From the NCBI RefSeq assembly GCF_042140125.1, contig NZ_CP159473.1: DNA of 64,000 nt; one strand, 5' to 3'. The translations under genes were made by a program, and so were the position numbers. Each line of letters begins with the position of its first letter. Position 1 is the stretch's first letter. The notes under the pieces were generated by a model, which saw nothing but the letters and a program-made list of their open reading frames with translations, did not search any database and was not told where the DNA came from. Shown one piece after another: positions 51,981 through 61,585 of the stretch. Source of the DNA: Rhodophyticola sp017644125. GTDB lineage: Bacteria; Pseudomonadota; Alphaproteobacteria; Rhodobacterales; Rhodobacteraceae.

Positions 51981-53423
51981 ATGACCATCCAGATCCCCTT
52001 CGACAATTCCTATGCCCGTCTTCCGGGCCGGTTCTTCACCGCGCAGCCGCCCACGCCGGTGGCACAACCTGCGCTGATTACCGTGAACCGCCCGCTGGCC
52101 GCCGAACTGGGCATCACCCTGCCCGACGCGGACGAGGAGATCGCGGCGATTTTCGCCGGCAACGCCCTGCCCGACGGGGCGGCGCCGCTGGCGCAGGTCT
52201 ATGCCGGGCACCAGTTTGGCGGCTGGTCGCCGCAGCTTGGCGATGGCCGGGCGATCTTGCTGGGCGAAGTGGTCGACACGAGAGGCAACCGCCGGGACAT
52301 TCAGCTCAAGGGATCGGGCCCCACGCCCTATTCGCGCATGGGCGACGGGCGGGCGTGGCTGGGCCCGGTCCTGCGGGAATACATCGTGTCCGAGGCGATG
52401 CACGCCCTTGGTATCCCCACCACCCGCGCGCTGGCCGCCGTCACCACCGGAGAGACCGTCCTGCGGGAGGCCGCACTGCCCGGCGCTGTCGTCACCCGTG
52501 TTGCGGCCAGCCATATCCGGGTGGGGACGTTTCAGTATTTTGCCGCGCGGCAGGATGTGGACGCGTTGCAGGCGCTGGCGGCCCATGCCATCGCGCGCCA
52601 CTATCCCGGTGCAGACGGCCCGCTTGGCCTGCTGAAGGCCGTCGTCGCGGCGCAGTCCGATCTGATCGCGAAATGGATGGGCGTGGGGTTCATCCACGGG
52701 GTGATGAACACAGACAACATGTCGATCGCGGGCGAGACCATCGATTACGGCCCCTGCGCCTTCATGGATGCCTATCATTCGGACAAGGTGTTCAGTTCGA
52801 TCGATCAGTTCGGGCGCTATGCCTTTGCCAATCAGCCGAATGTCGCGGTGTGGAACCTTGCGCAACTGGCCACGGCCCTACTGCCGCTGATGGACAACAG
52901 GGAGGCCGCGATCGAGGTCTTCACCGAGGAGATCAACCGCTTCCCCGATCTCTTCAACGGCGCTTGGCACGAGGTCCTGAATGCCAAGCTGGGGCTGGCG
53001 GAGATCGAGGCCGACGATGCGGCGCTCGCCTTCGACCTTCTGACCGCGATGGAAGACGGCAAGGCCGATTTCACCCGCACGTTCCGCGCTCTGTCCAGCG
53101 AGGATCCGGGCCTGGCCGCGCAGGAATTCGACGATCCGGGCCTCTTCGAGGCCTGGCTGGTCCGCTGGCGGGAGCGGTTGACCCGCGAGCGGCGCGACCC
53201 GGGCCAAAGGCCCGCGGCGATGCAGGCCGTCAATCCGGCCTATATCCCCCGCAATCATCGCTTGGAAGACATGATACAGGCTGCCGTTTCAGGGGATTAC
53301 GCGCCTTTCTTCACCCTGCACGAGATCTTGCGGACCCCGTTCGAGGATCAGCCCGAACACCGGGCTTATCAGGCCGCGCCCGCCGCCGGGGAGGAGGTGA
53401 CGCGCACCTTCTGCGGCACCTAG
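51981..53423 (+). CDS. selO: Protein adenylyltransferase SelO (YdiU)
   Basis: Pseudokinase-fold enzyme that transfers AMP to Ser/Thr/Tyr of proteins and helps protect against oxidative stress. 480 aa, usual length. Motifs: QVYAGHQFGGWSPQLGDGRA, IQLKGSGPTPYSRMGDGRAW (nucleotide pocket), GFIHGVMNTDNMSIAGETID and DYGPCAFMDAYH. The C-terminus ends RTFCGT, retaining the family's near-terminal Cys (Sec in some eukaryotes). The stop overlaps the convergent YjdF-like gene by 4 bp (53420-53423). Confidence 0.95.
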   Translation: MTIQIPFDNSYARLPGRFFTAQPPTPVAQPALITVNRPLAAELGITLPDADEEIAAIFAGNALPDGAAPLAQVYAGHQFGGWSPQLGDGRAILLGEVVDTRGNRRDIQLKGSGPTPYSRMGDGRAWLGPVLREYIVSEAMHALGIPTTRALAAVTTGETVLREAALPGAVVTRVAASHIRVGTFQYFAARQDVDALQALAAHAIARHYPGADGPLGLLKAVVAAQSDLIAKWMGVGFIHGVMNTDNMSIAGETIDYGPCAFMDAYHSDKVFSSIDQFGRYAFANQPNVAVWNLAQLATALLPLMDNREAAIEVFTEEINRFPDLFNGAWHEVLNAKLGLAEIEADDAALAFDLLTAMEDGKADFTRTFRALSSEDPGLAAQEFDDPGLFEAWLVRWRERLTRERRDPGQRPAAMQAVNPAYIPRNHRLEDMIQAAVSGDYAPFFTLHEILRTPFEDQPEHRAYQAAPAAGEEVTRTFCGT

Positions 53424-54064
53424 CGGTTGCGGGACCGGCCGAAGAGGCGCCGGTTCAGGCCGATGAACTCGTCAATCAGCGCACCGCTGCCGCCCAGACT
53501 GCGGCCCTTGAGGTAGAGAAACCCGGCAAAACCGCCCAGGGCCGCGCCGATGCAGTCCACGATCAGGTCGCCCATCGTGTCCATCAACCCGGATTTCTGC
53601 ATGTTCAGCCCGAAGATCTGGTCCATCCCGAACTCGAAGATTTCCCAGACCACGCCGATGGTGACGCCGACGCAGAAGGCGATCGTTCCGAGCGCCCAGG
53701 CCGGGGCGGCATAGCGGTCGCCTTCGAAGAGGATGAAGATCAGCAGAAAGCCCAGAAGCCCGAACCCGACCGCCGAAAGCCCGTGCAGGGCGATGTCCCA
53801 CCACCAGTAGCGTTCATAGAAATCGAAGACCTCGCCCAGAAACAGGGTGGAAAAGACAAAGACCACGATCAGCGCGATGAACTGGCGCGGCAATTGCAGG
53901 CCGAAGCGTGGCGCCAGGATCAGCGGCAGGATGGAGACAGCCCATGTGGCGACCGACACGAAGGCGACGGCCCAGCGGCCCATGGCAAGAGATGCCAAAC
54001 AGGCCACGGCCAGAATGCCCCAGATCAGATAGGTGACCGGTGTTTGCCCGCGCAGGATGCTCAT
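53420..54064 (-). CDS. DUF2238 / YjdF-like membrane protein
   Basis: 214-aa inner-membrane protein of the DUF2238 family. About six hydrophobic helices; conserved polar residues within them include DFYERYWWWDIALHGLSAVG and VGVTIGVVWEIFEFGMDQIF (Glu, His, Asp). The C-terminus is basic (LNRRLFGRSRNR). Function not established in any member I know. Convergent with selO and divergent from the nuclease-fold gene. Confidence 0.87.
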   Translation of the reverse strand: MSILRGQTPVTYLIWGILAVACLASLAMGRWAVAFVSVATWAVSILPLILAPRFGLQLPRQFIALIVVFVFSTLFLGEVFDFYERYWWWDIALHGLSAVGFGLLGFLLIFILFEGDRYAAPAWALGTIAFCVGVTIGVVWEIFEFGMDQIFGLNMQKSGLMDTMGDLIVDCIGAALGGFAGFLYLKGRSLGGSGALIDEFIGLNRRLFGRSRNR

Positions 54065-54119
54065 GTTTGGTATCTAGGCACCATAACCGCACTTTCCCAG
54101 AGCCGGAGACACTGGCACC

Positions 54120-54851
54120 TTGCCGATCATGACCGCCCTGCCCCGCAAAACCGACGATCATCTGCGCGTCGCCAGCTACAACATCCGCAAATCCGTGGGT
54201 CTGGATCAGCGGCGCGACCCGCATCGCGTGGCCCGCGTGCTGGCCGCGCTGTCGGCGGATGTGGTAGCCCTGCAGGAAGCTGACCGGCGGCTGCCGCCGC
54301 GCCGGGCGGCACTGTCCGCCGATCTGGCCCGCGCGGAGTCGGGATTGCAGCGCGCGCCGGTGGCGCTCAACGCGGTCTCTCTGGGCTGGCACGGCAATGC
54401 GCTGTTGCTGGCCGATGGCTGGAACAGCACGCATATCCACCGGCTGAGCCTGCCCGGTCTGGAGCCGCGCGGCGCGGTCATCGCGGATCTGGCCGGACCC
54501 TTCGGGCCGCTTCGGGTGGTGGCCACCCATCTGGGTCTGCGGCGGCGCGACCGGCAGCGGCAGATGACGCTGATCATGGCCGAGCTTGCGGGCCTGCCCG
54601 CGCGCCCGACGGTGTTGCTTGGCGATCTGAACGAATGGGCGCCCGCCGCGGGGTTTGCCCCGCTCGACCCCTATTTCACGGTGCACCGGCCCGGCCGCAG
54701 TTTTCCCGCCTTCCGGCCTGTGGCCGCGCTTGACCGGGTCGCGACGGGCCCGGACCTGCGGCTGGAACGGGCCGGGGTCATGCGGGCGGGCGCGGCGGGC
54801 CGGGCCTCGGATCATTTGCCGGTATGGGCGGATCTCTCACGGGTCGATTGA
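54120..54851 (+). CDS. Endonuclease/exonuclease/phosphatase-fold protein
   Basis: 243-aa protein of the EEP superfamily (DNase I fold). Motifs: RVASYNIRKSVGLDQRRDPH (Asn), VVALQEADRRLPP (metal Glu), VVATHLGLRRRDRQRQ, TVLLGDLNEW (Asp, Asn) and ASDHLPVWADL (Asp-His pair). All catalytic positions are present. TTG at 54120 has GGAG 11 bases upstream; ATG at 54129 is an alternative. Substrate may be DNA, RNA or a phosphodiester. The 3' end overlaps the convergent exporter gene by 74 bp. Confidence 0.88.
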   Translation: MPIMTALPRKTDDHLRVASYNIRKSVGLDQRRDPHRVARVLAALSADVVALQEADRRLPPRRAALSADLARAESGLQRAPVALNAVSLGWHGNALLLADGWNSTHIHRLSLPGLEPRGAVIADLAGPFGPLRVVATHLGLRRRDRQRQMTLIMAELAGLPARPTVLLGDLNEWAPAAGFAPLDPYFTVHRPGRSFPAFRPVAALDRVATGPDLRLERAGVMRAGAAGRASDHLPVWADLSRVD

Positions 54852-55719
54852 TCAGCACCAGACCCGCACAGACCAGTCCGAGCGCCACCAGTATCTCGGG
54901 ACCCAAATGTTCGCCCAGCAGTGCCCAGCCGAGCAACACGCCGAAAATCGGCGACAGAAAGCTGAACGAGGCGACTGAGGCCGCGGGATAGAGGCTGAGC
55001 AGCCAGAGCCAGAACAGAAAGCCCGCGCTGACCACCGCCACGATCTGAAACCCCAGCCCAGCCCAGTGAATGAGCGACGGCTCCCGCAGGAGCGGCCCGA
55101 AGAGTGGCGCGGCCAGCAGCAGGATCGGGGTGGAGATAACCAGTTGCCACAAAAGCTGCATCTCCGGGCGGACCGCCTTCAGCGCGCTGGCCCGGGCGCA
55201 CAGCGCAATCGCCGCCCAACAGATGGAGGCCGCGAGCGCGAACAGATCGCCAAGAAGCGACGCCTCCCCCTCGGGGCCGCCCCGGTTGAGGATCGCCCAG
55301 GCCATGCCGGCGACGGCCATGGCAAGGCCTACGGCCTTGGATGCGCTCATCCGCTCCCCCGGCAGGAGCAGATGCGCGCCAAGCGTCAGCCAGACGGGCA
55401 TGGTGTAGAAGATCACCGAACTGCGGGTGACGGTCGTCAGATCGAGCGCCAGAAACAGGAAGACGAACTCGAAGGTGAAAAGCAGCCCGATCAGCAGCCC
55501 TGCCCGCGCGGTGCCCGGCGCCACCTGCGTGGAAAGCCCCCGGAACCGCATCCAGGCAAGAATGCAGACCGCCCCGCCAAGCGAGCGCAGTCCGGCCAGA
55601 AAGATCGGCTGGATGCCCTCGTTGGTGACCTTGATCGTGACCTGATTGATCGCCAGTAGCAGCGCGAAACCGGTCAGCGAGATCACGCCGAACGCATCCA
55701 TGGTGTCTTTGCGCTGCAT
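54778..55719 (-). CDS. DMT-superfamily (EamA) transporter
   Basis: 313-aa protein with ten predicted helices in two EamA repeats. Start at 55719 (MQRKDTMDAFGVISLTGFAL) follows AGGAGAAGGG; Met7 is possible. Features: FLALDLTTVTRSSVIFYTMP, and the second EamA end AASVASFSFLSPIFGVLLGW. Likely a metabolite exporter; substrate unknown. The C-terminal tail (DPPIPANDPRPGPPRPPA) lies in the part overlapping the nuclease-fold gene. Confidence 0.88.
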   Translation of the reverse strand: MQRKDTMDAFGVISLTGFALLLAINQVTIKVTNEGIQPIFLAGLRSLGGAVCILAWMRFRGLSTQVAPGTARAGLLIGLLFTFEFVFLFLALDLTTVTRSSVIFYTMPVWLTLGAHLLLPGERMSASKAVGLAMAVAGMAWAILNRGGPEGEASLLGDLFALAASICWAAIALCARASALKAVRPEMQLLWQLVISTPILLLAAPLFGPLLREPSLIHWAGLGFQIVAVVSAGFLFWLWLLSLYPAASVASFSFLSPIFGVLLGWALLGEHLGPEILVALGLVCAGLVLINRPVRDPPIPANDPRPGPPRPPA

Positions 55720-55827
55720 GGCGGCCCTGCCCTTCTCCTGAAATCCGACCAGAGGCGCGCAATCGCCCGGTGTCAACCGCACGGCCCCGTGATAGGAGAG
55801 GCCAAACTTCGCGATAGGACCATCCAG

Positions 55828-57069
55828 ATGTCGCTTTTGCAGATCACCTCTCTTCTCATCGTGCTGGCGGGCGCGTTCGGGGCCGTGAACTATCTGTTCC
55901 TGCGCCTGCCATCGGCCATCGGCATTCTGATCGTGGCGCTGGCGGCCTCGCTCGTCGCACTTGCGGTCGATGCGGCCTTCCCCGCGCTTGGTATCGCCGA
56001 TCAGGCCCGCGGGCTGGTCAGCAGCATCGATTTCTCCGAAGCGCTGCTGGACGGGATGTTGGGCCTGCTGCTCTTTGCGGGCGCGCTGCATGTGAAGATC
56101 GAGGATCTCCGCGCCGAATGGCGGGTCGTGGCCCTGATGGCGACGATTGGCGTGGGTCTGTCGACGGCGATCATCGGTGTCGGGTTTTCCTGGATAACCG
56201 GCATGCCGTTGCTGATTGCGCTGGTCTTCGGCGCCATCGTGACGCCCACGGATCCGGTAGCCGTTCTGGGCGTGCTGCGGGCCGCCAATCTGCGGAAATC
56301 TCTGGAAACCAAGATCGCGGGGGAAAGCCTTTTCAATGACGGGGTCGCCTATGTGGTGTTCCTGATCCTGATCGGGCTGGTCTTCACCGGCGACCAGTCC
56401 CATGGCGAAGGCGGGTTGGGCGACGCCGCGATCCTGTTCGTGCAGGAGGCCTTTGGCGGTGCGTTGCTGGGCGCTGTCCTGGGCTTTCTGACCTTTCGGG
56501 TGATGCGGCGGATCGACGACCCGTCGCTTGAGGTGCTGCTGACGCTTGGCCTGGCCTTCGGCGGCTATGAGCTGGCCATCGCGCTGCATGTCTCGGCCCC
56601 GATCATGGCGGTGGTGGCGGGCCTGCTGATCGGCCATACCGGGCCCAAGGGCGGCATGTCCGAGCAGACCCGTTCCTATGTGGATGCGTTCTGGAAGCTG
56701 ATCGACGAGATCCTGAACGCGGTGCTGTTTCTGCTGATCGGGGTGGAAGTCTTCGCCGTAGCCTTTACCGGCGATGTGCTTCTGACCGGGGCGGCGGCGA
56801 TCGCCCTTGCGCTTCTGGCCCGGCTGGTGGCGGTTTCGGTGCCGATCCTGATGCTGCGCCCGTTCCGCGAGTTTTCCGATGGCGTGATCCCGATTATGAC
56901 ATGGGGCGGGCTGAAGGGCGGCATCTCCGTCGCGCTGGCCCTGTCCCTGCCCGAAGGGGAGTGGAAGCCGGTCATTCTGGGCGCCACCTATCTGGTGGTG
57001 GTGTTCTCGATCATCGTGCAGGGCCTGACCGTCGGCACCCTCGCCCGGCGGCTGACCGACGCTCCCTGA
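55828..57069 (+). CDS. CPA1-family sodium/proton antiporter
   Basis: 413-aa cation/proton antiporter of the NhaP-like CPA1 family. Start chosen at 55828 (MSLLQITSLLIVLAGAFGAV); a GTG at 55789 would add 13 polar residues. Twelve or so helices; core motif FGAIVTPTDPVAVLGVLRAA (TDP at the ion site) and AGESLFNDGVAYVVFLIL (ND). MTWGGLKGGISVALALSLPE is the conserved RG/KG region near the end. Probably pH and sodium homeostasis. Confidence 0.92.
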   Translation: MSLLQITSLLIVLAGAFGAVNYLFLRLPSAIGILIVALAASLVALAVDAAFPALGIADQARGLVSSIDFSEALLDGMLGLLLFAGALHVKIEDLRAEWRVVALMATIGVGLSTAIIGVGFSWITGMPLLIALVFGAIVTPTDPVAVLGVLRAANLRKSLETKIAGESLFNDGVAYVVFLILIGLVFTGDQSHGEGGLGDAAILFVQEAFGGALLGAVLGFLTFRVMRRIDDPSLEVLLTLGLAFGGYELAIALHVSAPIMAVVAGLLIGHTGPKGGMSEQTRSYVDAFWKLIDEILNAVLFLLIGVEVFAVAFTGDVLLTGAAAIALALLARLVAVSVPILMLRPFREFSDGVIPIMTWGGLKGGISVALALSLPEGEWKPVILGATYLVVVFSIIVQGLTVGTLARRLTDAP

Positions 57070-57194
57070 ACCCCCACCACGGGACCGCCTACCGGCCAGC
57101 TGAAAATCATGCGCCAAAGGCCTATGGCGGGGTTTTCCAAACCGCCGCTTTGCCCTAGAAGAATGGCCCAACACGATACGCCGGGGACCGGGCC

Positions 57195-57608
57195 ATGACC
57201 GACACCATAGAGGATCGCTGCGAGGCAAAGGGCCTGCGCATGACCGACCAGCGCCGGGTCATCGCGCAGGTGCTGGAAAGCTCCGCCGATCATCCCGATG
57301 TGGAGGAGCTTTACGCCCGCGCTTCGGGCCGCGACCCGCGGATTTCCATCGCCACGGTCTACCGGACGGTGAAGCTGTTCGAGGAGTCCGGGATCATCGA
57401 GCGGCTGGAATTCGGCGACGGGCGCGCGCGCTACGAGGATGCCGAGCGCGACCATCACGACCACCTGATCGACATGAATTCCGGCGAGGTGATCGAGTTT
57501 GTCGACCCCGAGATCGAGGCCTTGCAGGAAAAGATCGCCGAAAAGCTGGGATATCGCCTGAAGGGGCACAAGCTGGAGCTTTACGGCGTCCCGATCAGGA
57601 AACGCTGA
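57195..57608 (+). CDS. Fur-family metalloregulator
   Basis: 137-aa Fur-superfamily repressor. Winged helix: MTDQRRVIAQVLESSADHPD to YRTVKLFEESGIIERLEFGD. Metal site in ARYEDAERDHHDHLIDMNSG and EIEALQEKIAEKLGYRLKGH. Only one Cys (C9), so the CxxC structural zinc sites are absent. In Rhodobacterales such proteins act as iron- or manganese-responsive Fur/Mur regulators; which metal cannot be told here. Stands alone between antiporter and exporter genes. Confidence 0.93.
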   Translation: MTDTIEDRCEAKGLRMTDQRRVIAQVLESSADHPDVEELYARASGRDPRISIATVYRTVKLFEESGIIERLEFGDGRARYEDAERDHHDHLIDMNSGEVIEFVDPEIEALQEKIAEKLGYRLKGHKLELYGVPIRKR

Positions 57609-57777
57609 CCGGGCCGAGCGGGCCGGCTTGCGGCACCGTCTTGTTGCCAGGGTCGTCGCGGTGGGCGCGACACGCGCGTCTATCCCCCAAGGAGGCTGCG
57701 AAACAGGCCCGCCGGGCTTTCCCTTTCCGGCGCTTGAGCCTATGGCCAAGCCTTGAGACCTCCGGAAGGGCCGATCC

Positions 57778-58644
57778 ATGGACAATATTCGCGGCATGGC
57801 GTGGATGACGCTGGCGATGCTCGGCTTTGCGCTGGCCGACATGTTCATCAAATTCGCGTCCGAAACCCTGCCCGTGGGCCAGATCCTTGCGATGTTCGGG
57901 CTTGGCGGGGCGCTGGTTTTTGGGGCGGTGGCCAAACGCGAAGGGGCGATTCTGCTCTCGCCGGTCTTGTGGATGCGTCCCGTGATGATCCGCAACATCT
58001 CCGAAATGGGCGGCACGATCTGCATCGTTTCGGCCATTGCGCTGGTGCCGTTTTCCACCTTTTCGGCCATTTTGCAGGCCAACCCGCTGCTGGTCACACT
58101 TGGTGCCGCGCTGTTTCTGGCGGAGCCCGTGGGCTGGCGGCGCTGGACCGCGATCATCGTGGGTCTGGCGGGCGTGCTGATCATCATCCGCCCGGGCGTC
58201 GAGGGGTTCGATGCCAATGTCTGGTTCGCGGTCTTCGGCGTGATCTTCATGTCCGCCCGCGATCTGGCCACCCGGCCCGTGCCGCACTCGATCTCGGCGG
58301 CGCAGCTATCGGCCTACAGCATGGCCGCGATCGTGCCCGGCGGGCTGGCCGTTCTGGCGCTGACCGGCGGCGGAGCGGTCTGGCCCGAGCCGCTGATCTG
58401 GGGCGCGATGGCGGGCGCGCTGGCGATGGGGCTGGTTGCCTATTTCTCGATCACAAAGGCGATGCGCGTCGGCGAAATCAGCGCGGTCACGCCGTTCCGC
58501 TATACACGGCTGGTCTTTGCGTTGATCATCGCGCTGGTGATCTTCGACGAACGCCCGGATCTCTGGACGCTGATCGGCGCCGCGATCGTCATCGCAACCG
58601 GGCTGTACACATTCGCCCGCGAGGCGCGGCTGCGGCGACCATGA
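57778..58644 (+). CDS. DMT-superfamily (EamA) transporter
   Basis: 288-aa ten-helix DMT transporter. N-terminal RGMAWMTLAMLGFALADMFI and EamA signatures VPFSTFSAILQANPLLVTLG, AAIVIATGLYTFAREARLRR. Its sequence is distinct from the exporter at 54778. Substrate unknown. Precedes eno by 94 bp on the same strand with no terminator seen. Confidence 0.88.
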   Translation: MDNIRGMAWMTLAMLGFALADMFIKFASETLPVGQILAMFGLGGALVFGAVAKREGAILLSPVLWMRPVMIRNISEMGGTICIVSAIALVPFSTFSAILQANPLLVTLGAALFLAEPVGWRRWTAIIVGLAGVLIIIRPGVEGFDANVWFAVFGVIFMSARDLATRPVPHSISAAQLSAYSMAAIVPGGLAVLALTGGGAVWPEPLIWGAMAGALAMGLVAYFSITKAMRVGEISAVTPFRYTRLVFALIIALVIFDERPDLWTLIGAAIVIATGLYTFAREARLRRP

Positions 58645-58738
58645 CCCGGGGCGCGCGCGCCGCGACCGCCAACATATGCCTTCGATCCCGGCCCCGGCCC
58701 TGTTATAGACCGCGCGACACCTAAACATGAGGGACCCC

Positions 58739-60016
58739 ATGAGCACCATTATCGATATCCACGCCCGCGAAATCCTCGACAGCCGCGGCAATCCGACCGT
58801 CGAGGTCGATGTCTTGCTGGAAGATGGCACGATGGGCCGGGCCGCCGTGCCCTCGGGGGCGTCGACAGGGGTGCACGAGGCCGTTGAAAAGCGCGATGGC
58901 GACCCGGCGCGCTATCTGGGCAAGGGCGTCCGCGAGGCGGTGGCCGCCGTGAATGGCGAACTGGCCGAGGGGCTGGTGGGCTTCGATGCCACGGAACAGG
59001 CGGCAATCGACGCCACGATGATCGAGATGGACGGGACCGAGAACAAGGGCCGTCTGGGCGCGAACGCCATTCTGGGCGTGTCGCTGGCCGTGGCCAAGGC
59101 GGCGGCGGAGTTCACGACGCAGCCGCTTTATCGCTATGTCGGCGGCACCCGGGCCCATGTGCTGCCGGTGCCGATGATGAACATCATCAATGGCGGCGAG
59201 CATGCGGACAACCCGATCGATATTCAGGAATTCATGATCATGCCCGTCGCGGCCCATACGATGCAGGACGCGGTCCGCATGGGCTCGGAGATCTTCCACA
59301 CGCTGAAAAAAGAGCTGTCGGCCGCGGGCCTGTCCACCGGGATCGGCGACGAGGGCGGCTTTGCGCCGGATCTCTCCTCCACCCGCGATGCGCTGGATTT
59401 CATCCTGAAATCCATCGAGAAAGCCTCCTACACGCCGGGCGAACAGGTGATGCTGGCGCTGGATTGCGCCGCAACGGAATACTTCAAGGACGGAAAATAT
59501 GTCTTTGCCGGTGAAGGAAAATCCCTGAGCGCCGAAGAGAATGTGGCCTATCTGGAGGCGCTTTGCGCCGATTACCCGATCCTGTCGATCGAAGACGGCT
59601 GCGCCGAAGACGACTGGGACGGCTGGAAGATGCTGACCGATGCGCTTGGCGCCAAGGTGCAGCTTGTCGGCGACGATCTGTTCGTGACCAATCCGGCACG
59701 GCTCCAGATGGGGATAGATCGCGGCGCGGCGAATTCTCTTCTGGTCAAGGTGAACCAGATCGGCACGTTGACAGAAACGCTGGCCGCCGTGGACATGGCT
59801 CATCGCAACCGGATGACCTGCGTCATGTCGCACCGCTCGGGCGAGACCGAGGATGCGACGATCGCCGATCTGGCGGTTGCCACCAATTGCGGACAGATCA
59901 AGACCGGCAGCCTCGCACGGTCGGACCGGCTGGCGAAATACAACCAGCTGATCCGGATCGAGGAGCAACTGGCCGATACGGCGGTCTATGCCGGGCGCAG
60001 CATTCTGCGCGGCTGA
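58739..60016 (+). CDS. eno: Enolase
   Basis: Interconverts 2-phosphoglycerate and phosphoenolpyruvate; also an RNA degradosome partner in some bacteria. 425 aa. Start 58739 (MSTIIDIHAREILDSRGNPT) follows GAGGGA. Metal ligands are in SIEDGCAEDDWDGWKML and QLVGDDLFVTN; catalytic Lys in LLVKVNQIGTLTET; C-terminal MSHRSGETEDATIADLAVAT is the enolase signature. TTATAGA about 30 bp upstream resembles a -10. Confidence 0.98.
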   Translation: MSTIIDIHAREILDSRGNPTVEVDVLLEDGTMGRAAVPSGASTGVHEAVEKRDGDPARYLGKGVREAVAAVNGELAEGLVGFDATEQAAIDATMIEMDGTENKGRLGANAILGVSLAVAKAAAEFTTQPLYRYVGGTRAHVLPVPMMNIINGGEHADNPIDIQEFMIMPVAAHTMQDAVRMGSEIFHTLKKELSAAGLSTGIGDEGGFAPDLSSTRDALDFILKSIEKASYTPGEQVMLALDCAATEYFKDGKYVFAGEGKSLSAEENVAYLEALCADYPILSIEDGCAEDDWDGWKMLTDALGAKVQLVGDDLFVTNPARLQMGIDRGAANSLLVKVNQIGTLTETLAAVDMAHRNRMTCVMSHRSGETEDATIADLAVATNCGQIKTGSLARSDRLAKYNQLIRIEEQLADTAVYAGRSILRG

Positions 60017-60151
60017 TGCCGTTCGGGCGGGGCCTTGTCGGGCCGCGCGCGGCGTTCCGATACATGGTCAACTATCGTTAACCAGTTTTTCGGGTTTCTG
60101 GCGGCAACTTCGTCGGTGACGCAAGAAGTCTATCGAGTATGATGTTGATAC

Positions 60152-61546
60152 ATGAGAGTTGAGCCTGCCCATGACGGCCGGACCGAAGACGCCCCGCCCC
60201 CGCGCCGGGACTTCTGGCCCGAGGCATCGGAACTGATCCAGGCGGATACGCGCGCCTCGCTGGATATCGTGGTGAGGTGGTCGGTCATCACCGTCGGCGC
60301 GCTGGCGCTATGGTATGCGATGGCCGCGCCCCTGCCGCTGATCTGGGCGATGAGCTATATCGTGATCGACGCTTCCTATGTGTCGATCATGCGCCGCTGG
60401 CGCCCGCCGGTTCGCCTGCCCGGCTACATGATGATCATGGCGATGAACATCGTCACCTCATCGGCCTTTGCGGTGATGCCCTATTATCTGATCACCACCG
60501 ATCAGCTTGGGCTGACCTTCGCCGGCCTCTGCGGATTTCTGGGCACGTGCGTGCACAATCTGGTGCGCCACCGGGGTCTGACCCATGTGGCGGTCTGGGA
60601 TGTCATCCTGATGGGCATCGGGGCAGCGCTGGTTGCCTGGGTTTTTGTCCGCAACGCCGCCAGCACCGGCGAGGCCGTGCTGATCCTGACCGGGGTTGTG
60701 GGGCTGTCGGTCTATTTCGGCGTCGCCTATATGGGCAGCCTTCATATCCGCGGCCGTCTCAACAAGGCGGAGATGATCCGGGCCGAGGCCCAGAAGATGG
60801 AGGCCGTGGGGCGGCTTACCGGTGGGGTGGCCCATGATTTCAACAACATCCTGACGGTCATTCTGGGCAATCTGGATCTCTACGAGGAACTGGATCATCC
60901 GGGCGAGCGCGACAGCGTCGTCCGCGAGGCGCAGGTCGCCGCAAATCGCGCCGCCACGCTGACCGCGCAGTTGCTGAGCTTTTCGGGCCGCGCCACGCTT
61001 CGCCCCGAACCCATCGAGATCGCTGAGTTTCTCGACGGTATGGGCACGATGTACCGGCGCATCCTGCCGGCGACGATCACGCTTATCATGGATGCCGGGC
61101 CGCCGGGTCTGACCTGCCGGGCCGACCCGAACCAGCTGTCCACGGCGCTGCTCAATCTGGTCATCAACGCGCGCGACGCGATGCCGGAGGGCGGGCATAT
61201 CTCGGTCACCGCGCGGCCCCGGAAACTGCCGTACCCGCAGGCCCCGCACCGCTCCGACGGCAGGCGCCTGTCGGGGCGGTTCTGCGCGATCGCGGTCCGC
61301 GACAACGGCCCCGGCATCCCCGAGGCGCGCCTGGAAGAGGTCAAGGCCCCGTTCTTCACGACCAAGCCCCTTGGCAAGGGCTCCGGCCTTGGACTGTCCA
61401 TGGTCGTGGGATTTGCCGAACAGACCGAGGGCGCGCTCTCGCTGCGCAACCGGCCCGAGGGCGGGCTGGAGGCGACGCTTGTCCTGCCGCAGGCCGATCG
61501 TGACGCCACGGTGCCTTTGACAGACGCGTCCGACATGGCAGAGTGA
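60152..61546 (+). CDS. Orphan sensor histidine kinase
   Basis: 464-aa sensor kinase. Six probable membrane helices span about residues 40-200 with almost no periplasmic domain. The phospho-acceptor is H228 in VGRLTGGVAHDFNNILTVIL. The ATPase domain has an N box (LSTALLNLVINARDAMPEGG), G boxes DNGPGIPEARLEE and GKGSGLGLSMVVGFAEQTEG. No receiver domain and no response-regulator gene nearby. Signal and partner are unknown. Confidence 0.92.
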   Translation: MRVEPAHDGRTEDAPPPRRDFWPEASELIQADTRASLDIVVRWSVITVGALALWYAMAAPLPLIWAMSYIVIDASYVSIMRRWRPPVRLPGYMMIMAMNIVTSSAFAVMPYYLITTDQLGLTFAGLCGFLGTCVHNLVRHRGLTHVAVWDVILMGIGAALVAWVFVRNAASTGEAVLILTGVVGLSVYFGVAYMGSLHIRGRLNKAEMIRAEAQKMEAVGRLTGGVAHDFNNILTVILGNLDLYEELDHPGERDSVVREAQVAANRAATLTAQLLSFSGRATLRPEPIEIAEFLDGMGTMYRRILPATITLIMDAGPPGLTCRADPNQLSTALLNLVINARDAMPEGGHISVTARPRKLPYPQAPHRSDGRRLSGRFCAIAVRDNGPGIPEARLEEVKAPFFTTKPLGKGSGLGLSMVVGFAEQTEGALSLRNRPEGGLEATLVLPQADRDATVPLTDASDMAE

Positions 61547-61585
61547 TCCGCGGAGGAGCAACCGGGGGGAAGGGCCGACCAGACC

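Noticed and set aside
54778..57228. 816-codon minus-strand frame extending the DMT transporter upstream through the antiporter gene
   Set aside because: Only the part from 55719 down is protein-like and has a ribosome binding site; the rest is antisense to the CPA1 antiporter.
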